Shown here piece by piece: positions 1 through 11,740 of a DNA stretch of 64,000 bases. Each line of letters starts with the position of its first letter. The first letter of the stretch is position 1. This DNA is from Anaspis maculata (taxonomy: Eukaryota; Arthropoda; Insecta; Coleoptera; Scraptiidae). The notes under the pieces were generated by a model. The model was not told the DNA's origin and made no database searches. It was given only the letters and a program-made list of their open reading frames with translations. Position numbers and translations under genes: made by a program. The stretch spans positions 67,267,416-67,331,415 of the forward strand of contig OX421966.1 in assembly GCA_949128115.1 (NCBI GenBank), in the 5' to 3' direction.

Positions 1-1560
1 GTTTTGGTTGCAAAGAAATGGTTTTAGCAACGTGATTTTGCGTAGATTAGCGCAAACTCAACGTATCATCGAGAAAAACGATACCCATCACCCAAGATCG
101 ATGATACACTGAGAACACCCCTTGGATCAACATAATCTGTGACACTCGGCTTGGAAAGTGAATACCGGCAAGTAGGACTCCGCCCGGACAACAAAGAGAA
201 GAGGGATTTCTTGGCAGAAAGTGGCCTATACCAGTTCTCCCTTATGCCATTCGAACACTGCAGTGCACCTACCGCAATAGGGCTCTGAGAAGCCTAATAA
301 GGCACAAAGGAGCTTTCTAAGATTCCAGAAAATTCGAGAAATTAGAAGGGGGTCACCTGGTCTGCAAACGATAATTGAAGACACAAGGGGGCTCAGTAGG
401 GCTCCAAGCGATACATGAGGATACAAGGTAGCTCAGTAGGACTTGGAACGCTTCAATGTAGACACAATAGGAGAGAGGCCTCTAAAAATCGGACGAACGC
501 CTGGCGGGGCTCACTGGGACTCCAAATGACACTTGGGGACACGAGGGAGGGTCCCGTAGAACTTTGACCAACACATAAAGACTAACAGAAGCTAACTAGA
601 GCTTGGAAAACTAGCACATTGTGGAAAGAAGGCTCAGCAGGGCTACAGATGCAACATGAAGGCACCAGGGGGCCACATAGGGCTCTGAGATACCTAAGAA
701 AGTACAAAGAAGGTTTCTAAGATTCCAGAAACATCAAAAAATTAGAAGAAGGGCACTTGGGCCGCAAACGATAACTGAAGACACAAGGGGCTCAATAGGG
801 CTCCAAATGATACTTGAAGACAAAAAGGGGGCCCTGTAGGACTTCAATAAACACATCACAGTGACTCACAGGAGCTAACTAGAGCTTTGAAAACTAAAGC
901 AATGAAAAAAGAGTCCAGCTGGGCTACAAATGAAACATAAAGACACAGGGGGGCACACAGGGCTCCGAGAAACCTGAGAAGGTACAATGGAGCTTTCGAA
1001 AATCACAGAAACTTGGAGAAATCAGGAGGGGGTCACCAAGGATGCCAACGATAATGACTAACGACACAAGAGGGCTCATTATAACTCCAAACGATATTTG
1101 AAGATACAAAGGGGGCTTAACGGGGCTTGAAAGGCTGCAATATAGACTTGAAGCAGTATAGAGCTTTAAAAATCGCAAGAAGGCCTGCCTGGCCCACCAG
1201 GGTTCCAAAAGACACTTGAAGACACAAGGGGGGGGGGGCAGTAGGATTTTGACCAACACAAGAAGACACACAGGAGCTAACTACAGATCTTTGGAAACTA
1301 ATGCAAGGTACAAAGGAACTCAGCAGGGCTACAAATGCGACATGAAGACAAGGGGGCCTGATAGGGCTCTGGGAAACTGTCCAAGGCATGAGGGCGAAGC
1401 AAATCTCCAGAAAATTTGAGGATACCCAAGGGGGTCTATCAAGATCCCAGAAGATACTTGTAGAGACAGGGGGCTCAGCAAGGCTTGAAACGCTACGTGA
1501 GAACTCAGTGGGGAATAGAGCTCTGAATTTGACACTCACACTGGGCCTTATTAGAGCTCC
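1..1560. repeat. degenerate 40-45-bp minisatellite
   Basis: The stretch is built from imperfect units around GACACAAGGGGGCTCAGTAG followed by GGCTCCAAACGATAC-like sequence, about 40-45 bp apart (for example near 381, 421, 472 and 541). Units differ by substitutions and small indels. Open frames across it are by-products of the repeat and have no recognisable domain. The same repeat occurs in the opposite orientation at 22.3-22.9 kb and 24.5-25.5 kb. Confidence 0.75.
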
Positions 1561-1577
1561 AAAGTTTCCGGCAAAGA

Positions 1578-1850
1578 ATTGTCCGCGCGAAGAATTGTCG
1601 GCGAGTTGGGTGTCGGCAAGCTACCCTGTCGATGAGTTTTCCTGTCGATGAATTGTCCTGTCGGCGAGTTGTCTTGTCGGTGAGTTGTCGATGAGTTTTC
1701 CTGTCGGTGAGTTGTCCTGTCGGCGAGTTGTCTTGTTGATTAGTTGTCTTTGTCAGTGAGTTGTCTTGCCGATGAGTTGTCTTGTCGATAAGTTGGGTGT
1801 CGGCAAGTTATCCTGTCGATGAGTTGGGTGTCGATAAGTTATACCAAACC
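1578..1850. repeat. 16-bp minisatellite, GTCGGYGARTTGTCCT type
   Basis: About 16 imperfect 16-bp units such as GTCGGCGAGTTGTCCT and GTCGATGAGTTTTCCT run head to tail, directly after the 40-45-bp minisatellite. The same unit is found inverted at 8.42-8.87 kb and as short remnants near 11.75 kb and 25.6 kb, so it is a dispersed family. Confidence 0.85.
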
Positions 1851-2040
1851 CCATTTTATGTGGTCTATCGCCGTATCGCTTATTCCCCACAGTCTCTTTA
1901 AGGGTTCTCTCCTGATGTTCCGGACACGATCTGTTGAAACGATGAACGCTGGCGTGTTTATTGCGATAACGCTTTCTTGGCGCTAGTCGTCAAGGAGTCG
2001 TCATGGCACCCATTGCTCCAACCTGCTGCAGGTAAAAAAA

Positions 2041-2949
2041 AATCTGTTGTGGGGCGACACAAAACTTTCCCGGCGGTATCCAGAGACGTCAGTAATGATT
2101 TTGATCGAAGTGTCCCTTCGGGAGGGGGCGATTCGATTTGGAAATTTATGAAAAAATTCTATTTAGCCGAGCGTTTAGCTAGCATCCTGCATCCATTGTT
2201 GAGCGGACAGAAAAAATGACAGGTTAGGTCAGTTTTCCAAGGTGATGAAATGATCCAAAAGGTAGAACTAGGTAGCTAACTGTTGTTATATCTCAAAAAT
2301 GCAATGCTGGTTCCTTATTGAAATTTTTGTTCCTACTTTAGCTATGATGATGAAATTACAAAAACTTGATTGAAAACTTTCACTGCATCTGTGTGTCAAA
2401 TTTCAACTCTATATTTCCAATTTAGAGCTTGGGCAGACAAACCCAGACCCAATGTGCCACCTGAGGGCTTCCGATCAAAATCATCCACCCAAAGTCTAAT
2501 CAGAACATTCCAGGCTGAACTTAGGCCTCCGTACCTGATTTCGATTTGATCGGATCAATAATTCAGTGATTATCGTGACAGAACCGCTTAATTTGTACGA
2601 TCGCATGAGTGGTTTTATATTTTCAGAAGGAAAATTTCCGGGAAATTGGAGAGAAATTATCGAAAAATGTTCGAGAACCAGTTATCTATTCTCTAAAAAA
2701 AAACAATTCCAAGAAATCTGTTCACTGAATAAAAAGTTGGAAAATTTGCAGTTTTTCCAGAGAGGAAAACTCGGCAACTGTTGATCCGATTGTGAAAATT
2801 TTTCCTCCAAAAATTAGTTCAATCTTTTCTCTAACTTTTATTCACAGCATGTCTGCACCTAAAATTAATATTTTGTGGGGCCTACCGCATGTAGAAGTTT
2901 GCATTGCGTTTTTCTCAAATTCACGGAATGTGCAAATTTCATTTTGAAA
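2041..2949. repeat. 0.91-kb tandem duplication, copy 1
   Basis: Begins AATCTGTTGTGGGGCGACAC and recurs as copy 2 exactly one unit (909 bp) downstream with only scattered substitutions. Each copy holds a short plus-strand open frame (KTFPAVSRDVSNDFDRS...). Between the copies most differences in that frame change the amino acid (P/S, F/L, A/V and a TGA/TGG change), so I do not call it a gene. Copy 1 is preceded by about 190 bp of unassigned sequence (1,851-2,040). Confidence 0.85.
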
Positions 2950-3856
2950 AATCTGTTGTGAGGCGACACAAAACTTTCCCGGCGGTATCCAGAGACGTCA
3001 GTAATGATTTTGATCGAAGTGTCTCTTCGGGAGGGGGCGATTCGATTTGGAAATTGATGAAAAAATTCTATTTAGTCGAGCGTTTAGCGAGCATCCTGCA
3101 TCCATTGTTGAGCGGACAGAAAAAATGGCAGGTTAGGTCAGTTTTCCAAGGTGATGAAATGATCCAAAAGGTAGAACTAGGTAGCTAACTGTTGTGATAT
3201 CTCAAAAATGCAATGCTGGTTCCTCATTGAAATTTTTGTTCCTACTTTAGGTATGATGATGAAATTACAAAAACTTGATTGAAAACTTTCACTGCATCTG
3301 TGTGTCAAATTTCAACTCTATATTTTCAATTTAGAGCTTGGGCAGACAAACCCAGACCCAAGGTGCCACCTGAGGGCTTCCGATCAAAATCATCCACCCA
3401 AAGTCTAATCAGAACATTCCAGGCTGAACTTAGGCCTCCGTACCTGATTTCGATTTGATCGGATCAATAATTCGGTAATTATCGTGACAGAACCGCTTAA
3501 TTTGTAGGATCGCATAAGTGGTTTTATATTTCCAGGAGGAAAATTTCCGGGAAATTGGAGAGAAATTATTAGAAAATGTTCAAGAACCTGTTATCTATTC
3601 TCTAAAAACAACAATTCCAAAAAATCTGTTCACTGAATAAAAGTTGGAAAATTTGCAGTTTTTCCAGAGAGGAAAACTCGGCAACTGTTGATCCGATTTC
3701 GAAAATTTTTCCTCCAAAAAATAGCTCAATCTTTTTTCTAACTTTTATCCACAGCATGTCTGCACCTAAAATTAATATTTCGTGGGGCCTTCCGCATGTA
3801 GAAGTTTGCATTGCGTTTTTCTCAAATTCACGGAATGTGCAAATTTCATTTTGAAA
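2950..3856. repeat. 0.91-kb tandem duplication, copy 2
   Basis: Second copy of the unit starting at 2,041. It ends with the same ...CATTTTGAAA sequence as copy 1 and runs directly into the next repeat family at 3,859. Confidence 0.85.
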
Positions 3857-3858
3857 AA

Positions 3859-4483
3859 ATTACAGTCGGAAAACCGAAACCGTGTCAACTCTGAAAATAG
3901 ACCTGCACGACGCTCAATACAATCTACTTTCGATATCAGTCGAAATTTTCAAAAAAAAGTCGATCCCCGAGCAGGAATAAATTTTTGAGTGGAGTCCTGC
4001 TACAAAAGCGAGTCGTGCTGGTCGAAACACCGGCGAGAGCCCCTCCTGAGTGGCAACGGCCAGGAGAAATTTCGAAAATTCATTATGCTCAACTGGAGAA
4101 TGGTGGAAAACTGCAACTGCGGCCTTAATTTGACTCTTTTGTTGTGTTGCTTCCTGCCAAATCTGGTTCCAATCCATCGGATAGATTTTGAATAATTAAT
4201 TGGTAAAGTTTTGAACTTGACCATTTTTTATTATTTGACAAATGACAGATAGGGCAATGTTTCTAACTGTTCTGAATACAGTTTTCCAAGGGCTTTCAAA
4301 TGACATATTGCAAGTTGAGTTCCGAGAGATATAGCTTCCGACATTTGATGATAGTGACAGTTGGGTTTGACAGATGACAGCCAAAAACTAATGGGCTCTT
4401 TTCAGGAAACAACCATGTTTGTATACCAAATATCAAGTCGATCCAGTCAACGTTACGGCAGTTATCGTGGAAGATCACAGACA

Positions 4484-4555
<72 letters not shown>

Positions 4556-4574
4556 GACATCATTCTGAAAATGG
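3859..4574. repeat. 0.8-kb dispersed repeat, copy 1, 5-prime part
   Basis: Starts ATTACAGTCGGAAAACCG and matches the copy at 6,346-7,141 throughout. It ends in a CA-dinucleotide tract, CAGACAGACATC and CATTCTGAAAATGG. There the copy is interrupted by the solo LTR and resumes at 6,230. No protein family is recognisable. The CA tract near one end resembles the microsatellite tail of some retroposons, but that is an inference. Confidence 0.85.
4495..4550. repeat. (CA)n microsatellite
   Basis: Uninterrupted AC dinucleotides for about 56 bp inside the 0.8-kb repeat. The second copy carries a much shorter, interrupted tract near 6,970-7,001. Confidence 0.97.
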
Positions 4575-6225
4575 TGTAACGGTTAAGTTTCGCGCGCGCT
4601 CCTGGAGACGGCCCTGTGCCGGTATATGTTATGACGGCTTTACAGAACTTCGTCTGTCGCTGGCGACAGTGTCGCTGGCCAATAGGATTCGATCTGCCTG
4701 TATTACCCTACCCCCCTCCATATCATTCTCGCGACACGAATTTCTGTCGTCGTGTCGTTCAAATTATTCAACTACAGTGGAGTGGGGGATTGTCGCCCGC
4801 GACATACGAAGTTCTGTAAAGCCGCCATTAGGGTGGTGAGTTGAGGGAACTGCTGTCAATGTCAGATTGACAGCAGCGTGACGGCTGGATGGTGGCAAAA
4901 CGTCACTTTGATTTCCGGCGTGGAAAAAGTCACAGGTCAAGCCAGCATGTTCGAGTAGACGCGCCTCGTGGGGCCCCATTCGGCCGTAGGCCGTCGCCCC
5001 CTCCTACTTCGTATGCCCCTGCGGGCAGCACCGGGGCCGAACGCCGCCAGAATCCTTGTCCAGCCGTCCTGCCCACGCGGTCACCATCGCCCCGTGCCGG
5101 CGAATTTTCCGCCAGGGCTTCGCCCGTAAATCGTCCGCCGAGAACCGCCGTCGCCCTTCGGTGCCAACGGACCGCCAACACCTCCTGCGGGCCGACCGCT
5201 TCCATGCCGCGGTGCGCTCGAGATCGCTGCTGCCTCCGACGAAATCGCCCTCTACGTGGCTGAGCTGCAGGAAAACCACCACCGTCGTCAATGACAACTC
5301 AGGTCAGCATGCGATTTCTGCCGTACGCGGCTGTTCTAGCCTGCGCCCCCACTGGAGAGCATCCTAGTGCATGGTAGATGCTTTGCTTTGCTCTAACCTC
5401 ACTCTTCACCTTCTTTCACCATTTTTATTCTCTCTATTATTATTCTCCTAGTTTGTTTTTACGCTTTGCTTTATGGTTTGGCCTTGCCACCCTGTTTACC
5501 TTTTGCTTATTTATTTTTACTCTTACTTGTTCGAAGCACCTGCTGTCGCTTTGTTTGGCTTCTAGGTTCGGCCATCGGAGCCCTTCGTGACGGACCTTCG
5601 CTCGCTCGGCGTCCACAACGTGCCAGCTATCAAACCCAAGCCAATTGTGGACTGGCGCCCCATCACCATCCCAAGCTTGCCACACAAAGCTGCCGGAACT
5701 TGGGTTTCACTCCGGATATCGATCCGTCACGAAGCTGGGTGTCCGATGGTCCGAGCTGGCCTGGAGACAGCAGAGTGTACCAGCAGGGCGTCTTCATCTG
5801 CTTCAGTGGACTCGGTTGAGTACCTCTTTTTGTTTATATTTCCTTTCATTTTAGCTTTTAGGGCCTTCTGCCAATTTCATGTTTGTAATGAGCCTTCAGC
5901 TCGGCTTTTGTGTACTTTTTGTGATGAGCCTTCAGCTCGGCTATTATTGCCAACAATTGCCGTTGGTATTTCACCCCTTTCTTTCTTTGTTTTGGTTAAT
6001 AAACCGGATTAGTAATTGCATCTGTGTTTCACTACCCAGCCGACTCCGTTCCCTAGTTACACACACAAGTTCAGTTTCTCGACCCAGCTTTACCTGAGAG
6101 CTAACTGGCACTTTTTTTACGGCGTGTGCCTAGAGGAAGTCATTAGCGGCCTTCTCTCGCCGTCCTCTGGGCCATGCCCAGAGAAATCCACTCCAACTCT
6201 ACCAGCCGGAGTGGAAAAGGTAACA
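4575..6225 (+). mobile_element. solo LTR, 1.65 kb, with 4-bp target duplication ATGG
   Basis: The segment begins TGTAACGG and ends GGTAACA (TG...CA), as LTRs do, and is flanked on both sides by ATGG (4,571-4,574 and 6,226-6,229). It interrupts the 0.8-kb repeat. The second copy of that repeat reads straight across the site (...GAAAATGGTCTTAATCG near 7,017-7,033), giving the uninterrupted target. A polyadenylation signal AATAAA lies at 5,998-6,003 on the plus strand, as expected for an LTR in this orientation. The first half is GC-rich, and a 20-bp GATGAGCCTTCAGCTCGGCT-like motif is duplicated near 5,886-5,944. No internal gag or pol accompanies it, so it is a solo LTR left by recombination. 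Open frames inside are not recognisable proteins. The superfamily (gypsy or BEL) cannot be decided from an LTR alone. Confidence 0.72.
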
Positions 6226-6229
6226 ATGG

Positions 6230-6345
6230 TCTTAATCGTCTTGGGGGACCTCAAAACGGATATATCCGGTGAAATCTCAACACTTTTTTTCTGCACGATT
6301 ACAATACTTTCCCTCCGTGTTCGTGGGTGGGCCGGGAAAGTAAAA
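6230..6345. repeat. 0.8-kb dispersed repeat, copy 1, 3-prime part
   Basis: Continuation of the copy interrupted at 4,574. It starts TCTTAATCGTCTTGGGGG and ends GGGCCGGGAAAGTAAAA, matching the end of copy 2. Confidence 0.85.
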
Positions 6346-7141
6346 ATTACAGTCGGAAAACCGAAACCGTGTCAACTCTGAAAATAGACCTGCACGACGC
6401 TCAATACAATCTACTTTCGATATCAGTTGAAATTTCCCAAAAAAAGTCGATCCCCGAGCAGAAATAAACTTTTGAGTGGAGTCCTGCTACAAAAGCGAGT
6501 CGTGCTGGTCGAAACACAGGCGAGAGCCCCTCCTGAGTGGCAACGGCCAGGAGAAATTTCGAAAATTCATTACGCTCAACTGGAGAATGGTGGAAAACTG
6601 CAACTGCGGCCTCAATTTGACTCTTTTGTTATGTTGCTTCCTGCCAAATCTGGTTCCAATCCATCAGATAGATTCTGAATAATTAATTGATAAAGTTTTG
6701 AACTTTAACATTTTTTATTATTTGACAGATGACAGATAGGGCAATGTTTCCAACTGTTCTGAATACAGTTTTCTAAGGGCTTTCAAATGACATATTGCAA
6801 GTTGAGTTCCGTGAGATATAGCTTCTGACATTTGATGATAGAGACAGTTGGGTTTGACAGATGACAGCCAAAAACTAATGGGCTCTTTTCAAGAAACAAC
6901 CATGTTTGTATACCAAATATCAAGTCGATCCAGTCAACGTTACGGCAGTTATCGTGGAAGATCACAGACAGACACACACACACACACATACACACACACA
7001 CAGATAGACATCATTCTGAAAATGGTCTTAATCGTCTTGGGGGAACTCAAAACGGATATATCCGGTGAAATCTCAAAACTTTTTTTCTGCACGATTACAA
7101 TACTTTCCCTGCGTGTTCGTGGGTGGGCCGGGAAAGTAAAA
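6346..7141. repeat. 0.8-kb dispersed repeat, copy 2 (uninterrupted)
   Basis: Complete second tandem copy with no LTR inside. It starts ATTACAGTCGG and ends GGGCCGGGAAAGTAAAA, and serves as the internal control showing where the LTR entered copy 1. Confidence 0.85.
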
Positions 7142-7411
7142 GACGGAAAAAAAGATGGCTGATGATACCTCCCCCCTCTGGATCCGGCAGGACTGAAAGC
7201 GTTTTTGGCATGGGCGACGATGCCTTCTGACGAAGAACTGATGGTTCCAGGACCATTGGAACTCTTCGGGCGTCTTCTCTTCACTAGGCACTCGATTGGC
7301 GCCTTATAAATTTCAAAGAACACTCACCGGAACCCACATCCAGCCGCCGACATTATAAGCACCGGAGCACAGTAGCTGGGAACTAGTGTTTTGAGACAGG
7401 TTACCGTTACA
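7142..7411. other. unassigned segment next to truncated gypsy pol
   Basis: 270 bp without a recognisable gene. On the minus strand it begins TGTAACGGTAACC exactly where the integrase reading stops making sense and ends near a purine run at about 7,170-7,180. It could be part of an LTR, but I see no matching target duplication. Confidence 0.3.
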
Positions 7412-8416
7412 GTACATGATAAGGTAATCTATTAGCTTTGTTTCCAGTCTTGTTTTGTTGCTTGGCTGATTTTCAGTCTTTTAAGTATATCCTTGTTTTG
7501 CCTTTCAACTTTTTCGTTTTGCTGTGGCCAGTATGGTGTTGAATGGAACAGAGTTATTCCTCTTTCTAAACAGAAATTTCTCAGTTCCTTCGAAATTAGT
7601 TGTTTTCCATTATCAGCCGTTATTGACATAGGGGAACCCAGTCTTGAAAATATTTCTTCTAGAACCTTGATCGTATTGGCTGCTGTGATATTCCGCATGA
7701 TTTTCACTTCCTTATATCTGCCTAAATAGTCCACTATAACAAATAAGTAGTCTCCGCTGGGTAGCGGTCCTATAAAATCGACAGCTACATTAATCCATGG
7801 GGCTGGCCGAAGTTCCCTTTGTTTCATTAGTTCTGGAACATTCGGTGCCGAGACTAAAGTACAGCCTTTACAAGATTTCACCAATTTCTCGGCATCATGA
7901 TCGATTTTTGGCCACCAAACCTTCGTCCTGAGTCTGTTTTTCATCGCTGCTATTCCTGGATGGCCTTCATGGGCAGCTTGCAGGACTGTTTCTCTTAATT
8001 TAGTTGGAATTACAATTTTGTTTCCTCTTAGCAGTGTGTTCATGTAAAAACATAGTTCTGGGTAAAATAACTTGAAGTTTTTTACCTCATCCTCCCAGAT
8101 AATTTAAAACAGTCCCTGCTTCACTTTCTGGATTTCACCGTCAGCCAAAGACGCTTCATCAATCTCTGAGAATCGTGCTGCTCTTGGTCTCATTTACTCC
8201 ACCAATTGATGAATATGGTCTTTATCATTGTAAGATGTGCTTTGCGGCTGTGCTGTACAAAGTCGAGATAACGGATCGACAATGTTAGTCTTACCCGGCT
8301 TGTAAATCACTTGAAAGTCGAATGCTTGCAGTCGAAGTACCCAACGTTCTATCCTTGCACATGGTTTGGATTTTCCCCCAAATATCACCTCTAACGGCTT
8401 GTGGTCGGGTTTGGTA
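7412..8416 (-). pseudogene. Ty3/gypsy pol fragment: RNase H C-terminus plus integrase
   Basis: Decayed 3-prime half of a gypsy-type pol. Minus strand, 8,416 to about 8,200, reads the end of RNase H (motifs DHKPLEVIFGGKSKPCARIE and NIVDPLSRL). After a linker with stop codons, an open frame of 203 codons (8,043-7,432) carries integrase. Its zinc-binding residues are H25, H28, C58 and C61. The DDE triad is D89 (VDFIGPLP), D144 (ITADNGKQL) and E180 (NEKVERQNK), with 35 residues between the last two, as expected of the family. The frame then ends, but a shift of one base continues with LIDYLIMY before unrelated sequence begins at 7,411, so integrase is cut off soon after its core. In life it would insert the element's cDNA into host DNA. 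Stops, frameshifts and truncation make this copy dead. The partner fragment with reverse transcriptase, protease and gag is at 12.6-14.8 kb on the same strand. Confidence 0.92.
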
Positions 8417-8866
8417 CATTTCACCGACAACCAACTCACCGACAGGACATTTCACCGACAACCATTTCACCGAACGAACATTTCACCGACTCGCCGATTC
8501 ACCGACAAGACATTTCACCGACAAGACAATTCGCCGACACGCCATTTCGCCGACAAGACATTTAACCGACACGCCGATTCACCGACAGGACATTTCACCG
8601 ACAGGACACTTCACCGACACGCCATTTCACCGACAGGCCATTTCACCGACACGCCTTTTCACCGACAGGACATTTCACCGACACGCCGATTTACCGACAG
8701 GACATTTCACCGACACGCTATTTCACCGACAGGACATTTCACCGACACGCCATTTCACCGACAGGACATTTCACCGACAGGACATTTCACCGACACGCCG
8801 ATTCACCGACAAGACAACTTACCGACAAGACAATTCACCGACAGGAAATTCCACCGACTCGCCGAT
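8417..8866. repeat. 16-bp minisatellite, inverted array (CACCGAC type)
   Basis: About 28 units of 16 bp such as ATTTCACCGACAGGAC and ATTTCACCGACACGCC. This is the reverse complement of the repeat at 1.58-1.85 kb. Three units make 48 bp, so two forward frames stay open and give His/Thr/Asp/Arg-rich peptides with a 16-residue period; these are not genes. The array starts exactly at the break in the gypsy RNase H reading. Confidence 0.95.
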
Positions 8867-8876
8867 TTAGAAAACT

Positions 8877-9260
8877 TTGCTTCAGACTGAGTTTTCGGAA
8901 TATGCTGCAAAATGTCACCATATCATGTTTGGTATTGGCGAATGCGAGATAAAAACTTTTTTGTGTAGGTTTCATGTTTCCACATTGACCCTGTACTGTA
9001 CATTGCTAAAAGCTCAAACGAGGAAAGGAGATCCTGGCCTGTATCTTTTTCCCAGAAAATTCGAGGCAAAAAAAAATTGGTATGACAAAATGCAAAAATT
9101 GATCATCAGTTTTAAGACACCAACCAATATCGATTCAGAAGTACGTTTACCAAGTTACAAAATTTTCAGTGTCTGGGGTCTCCAAACATTAGGAATTTCT
9201 TATGGATCAATGAAAATTCACCGTAATTTACTGAACTACGTTGAACATTTACGTAAATGA
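8877..9260 (+). CDS. unrecognised open reading frame, 127 codons
   Basis: An open frame just after the 16-bp minisatellite, inside the block that interrupts the gypsy element. The predicted peptide is basic, with one Cys/His-containing stretch near the start (CHHIMFGIGECEIKTFLC) and a Lys-rich middle. I recognise no domain, see no convincing start context, and codon use is like the surrounding AT-rich DNA. It may be a remnant of a gene carried by the inserted block, or chance. The sequence to about 9,450 after it holds nothing recognisable. Confidence 0.15.
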   Translation: MLQTEFSEYAAKCHHIMFGIGECEIKTFLCRFHVSTLTLYCTLLKAQTRKGDPGLYLFPRKFEAKKNWYDKMQKLIISFKTPTNIDSEVRLPSYKIFSVWGLQTLGISYGSMKIHRNLLNYVEHLRK

Positions 9261-9449
9261 TTATCGTCGTTAACCGCTGTTTTCTAGGTCTTGTTTAGGG
9301 TCAATTAAAAATAAAGTTCTGGAAAATTGAATTTCCATTTCTCCCGCGAAAAATCTAAGAAGCCATAATGATAGGATCGTTTGCAATGAAATTACTGAAG
9401 TGGTCATTTTTATTTTTGTTGGGGAAATCCAAATTTCGAAAAAACTTCT

Positions 9450-11740
9450 AAAAACGTCTAAAAAGAAGGATGATACCCAATCAAAAATAAAGTCTTTAAT
9501 TAGCGGGTAAAAAAAGTACTTGAATAAAAAAAGACTTCATCTTTGTACTAAGTTCAGAAAGAAGGATGTTACCTGAGTCAAAAATAAAATCTTCATCTGC
9601 TGGATCTGGCAAAAAGGATGATACTCGACTCGAAGAAGGATGCTTGAGTCAATAAATCAGTTCTGTATCAGGTGAATTTGGGAGGAAGGATGATACTTGG
9701 GTGAAAAAGTAACTTATCTGATAGGTCTGAGAAGAAATAAGGATGCTTCAATCAAAAACGAAAAAATAGGTCCTCCAGTGGCGGACTAAGGGGGGGGGCG
9801 GCGGAGGCGGTCCGCCCCGGGCCTCGGGGCCTCAATCATCTGATGGGGCCCCCAATTTCTCTTGTTTGTGAAAAATACTGCAAAAAATAGGGATGAAATC
9901 CAAAAATTTCAATTTTTTCCCTCGTTGATCATTTTTCTTCGCATATTACTTGGGTGAAAAACATTGTTTCCCTATTTTTTCCATTTGGGGGCCTACACAC
10001 AGGCAATAGAGGTGTGTCTGTATCACGGAGTCTTTGCGAAATCTTTTCACTTTAGGCTTTAGGGGCCCCGACCCCCGATATCACAGTGCCAGGGGCCTGA
10101 AGCCTCTTGAAATTTTGTATTTTATTATTTCATTTCAAAAGGGGGGAAAGACAGAACAACAAAATTATTTTTTCTGCGCGCTGCAGGTAATAGAAAATCA
10201 TATTAACCCTAATTTGGCATATACGAGTAGGTTTTAGCATTGACTGAACAGTCCAAATCCAATTCAACATCCAAAGCTGGAACCGGAAACTTCTTGTAGG
10301 TACTGGTGGTCAGTGGCATAGCCAAAGGGGGCGAAAGTGAGCGAATTAGACCACCCCCCCTACCTCCCAGCCCCCATGGCACTTCATTCCACACTAAACC
10401 GATACCGTGAAAATTCTGGCGAAAATTTTCAAGAAGCGCAAAAATTTTCTGAAAAGAAGTTTGATTATCAAGTAATTTTGGTGGAAACGTCGGAAACCGA
10501 AATCGCAAAACGCACGAAATATACCGATTATCATCAGCATCATTAATATTATTATGCCCAAAAAATTTCGCCTGCGGCGCTACTTTTCCCTGACTTGCAC
10601 CCTCACCGTTGCCTTTGCCCTCTCCGCCCTCAAATGCTGACTGCGCTACTGTGTGTTTTATAGTCAAGTGAACAAAACATTTTTTGTTTCTTAGGCTTTT
10701 GCTCAATTACGACGGGGCAGGGCGGGCCAAAAAGTCTGCCGGCCCCCCTTCATATTCTCAACTTTCACTCCTTAGGGGCCCCATCACACAATTCCGCCCC
10801 GGGCCCCCAATTCCCTTAGTCCGCCACTGGGTCCTGCATCAGGTTAATCTAAAGAAAGGATGATACTCGTCAAAGATAAACGTCTGAACTAGCGTGTGAA
10901 GAAAACAAGAATGTCAAGTCAAAAATAGACTCCACCTTTGTAGTGAGTTGAAAAAAAAAGATGGTACCTACTTGAGTCAAAAATCAATTATTTATTTGGT
11001 GGGTCTGGAAATAAGGATGATACTTGAAATGGAAATAAGCTCCATATATCTGGTAGGGTAGGCCTAAGAATACTTGACTCGAAAATTGGATCCTTATCTG
11101 GTGGCGCTAAAAAGAAGGACATAACTTGAGTGAAGAGTCAATGCTCTATCTGGTGAGTCTTAGAAGAAGCAGGATACTTGAGCAAAAAATGAACTTATCT
11201 CATCTGGAGGGTCCGAGAAGAATAATACTCGAGTCAAACATCTATTTCTCATCTGGTGAGTTTATCTGGTGGGTCTGAAAAGAAGGATGATACTTGAGCA
11301 AAAATTAATTACTCATCTGTTGAGTCCGAGAATAATGATAATTATTATTGAGATTATTATACTTGAGTTAAAAATAAAATTTTTTCATGGGTCTGAAAAG
11401 AAGGAAGATGCTCAAGTCAAAAATTTAGAAATTGACTGTGTATCTCGCAGGTCCAAAAAGAAGGATGATACTTGGGTCAAAAATAAACTCTTCAGTTGGC
11501 AGGTCTAAGAAAAAAGGAAGATAAGCCGAAAATCAATAACTCATTAGGTGGGTCTGGAAAGAAGGACGATACTTGAGAAAAAATTAAACTCTCATCTGGT
11601 TTTTTACTTGTGTGGGTCTAAAAAGAAGGATGAACCCGAGTTAAAAATCAGATTCTTATCCGGTGAGTCTAGAAAGGAGTTTGATAGAGTCTGAAAAGAA
11701 GGATGTTACTTGAGTCAACAATCAGTTCGTAAAATGTCTT
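9450..11740. repeat. ~60-75-bp minisatellite (GATGATACTTGAGTC type), interrupted
   Basis: Loosely conserved units combine AGAAGGATGATACTTGAGTC, AAAAATAAACTC and CTCATCTGGTGGGTCTG at about 60-75-bp intervals. The array is split by the hAT-like element at 9,776-10,829 and resumes on its far side with the same unit. No coding potential. Confidence 0.8.
9776..10829. mobile_element. hAT-like element with CAGTGGCGGACTAAGGG termini
   Basis: The two ends are perfect inverted repeats of 17 bp (CAGTGGCGGACTAAGGG at the left, its complement at the right). CAGTGGCG-like termini are typical of hAT elements. It sits inside the ~70-bp minisatellite; GGTCCT occurs immediately outside both ends, an imperfect target duplication whose exact length is unclear. 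The interior has C/G-rich blocks repeating GGGGCCCC-like sequence and no transposase frame, so it is non-autonomous. A second CAGTGGCATAGCC end lies inside at 10,311, suggesting a further nested element. Confidence 0.7.

Noticed and set aside
1977..3188. A reading frame shared by both copies of the 0.91-kb duplication
   Set aside because: Most differences between copies change amino acids and one removes a stop, so there is no sign of selection for protein.
7142..7411. An LTR on the minus strand starting TGTAACGG and ending ATCATCA
   Set aside because: The flanking bases do not match as a target duplication and no second copy is available; left as unassigned.
8322..8890. Two overlapping forward frames of 174-182 codons rich in His, Thr, Asp and Arg
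   Set aside because: They are the 16-bp minisatellite read in different frames; three units make 48 bp, so frames stay open by arithmetic.
10311..10651. A nested hAT-like element with CAGTGGCATAGCC ends
   Set aside because: The proposed right end matches poorly and there is no target duplication, so it is mentioned only as a possibility.
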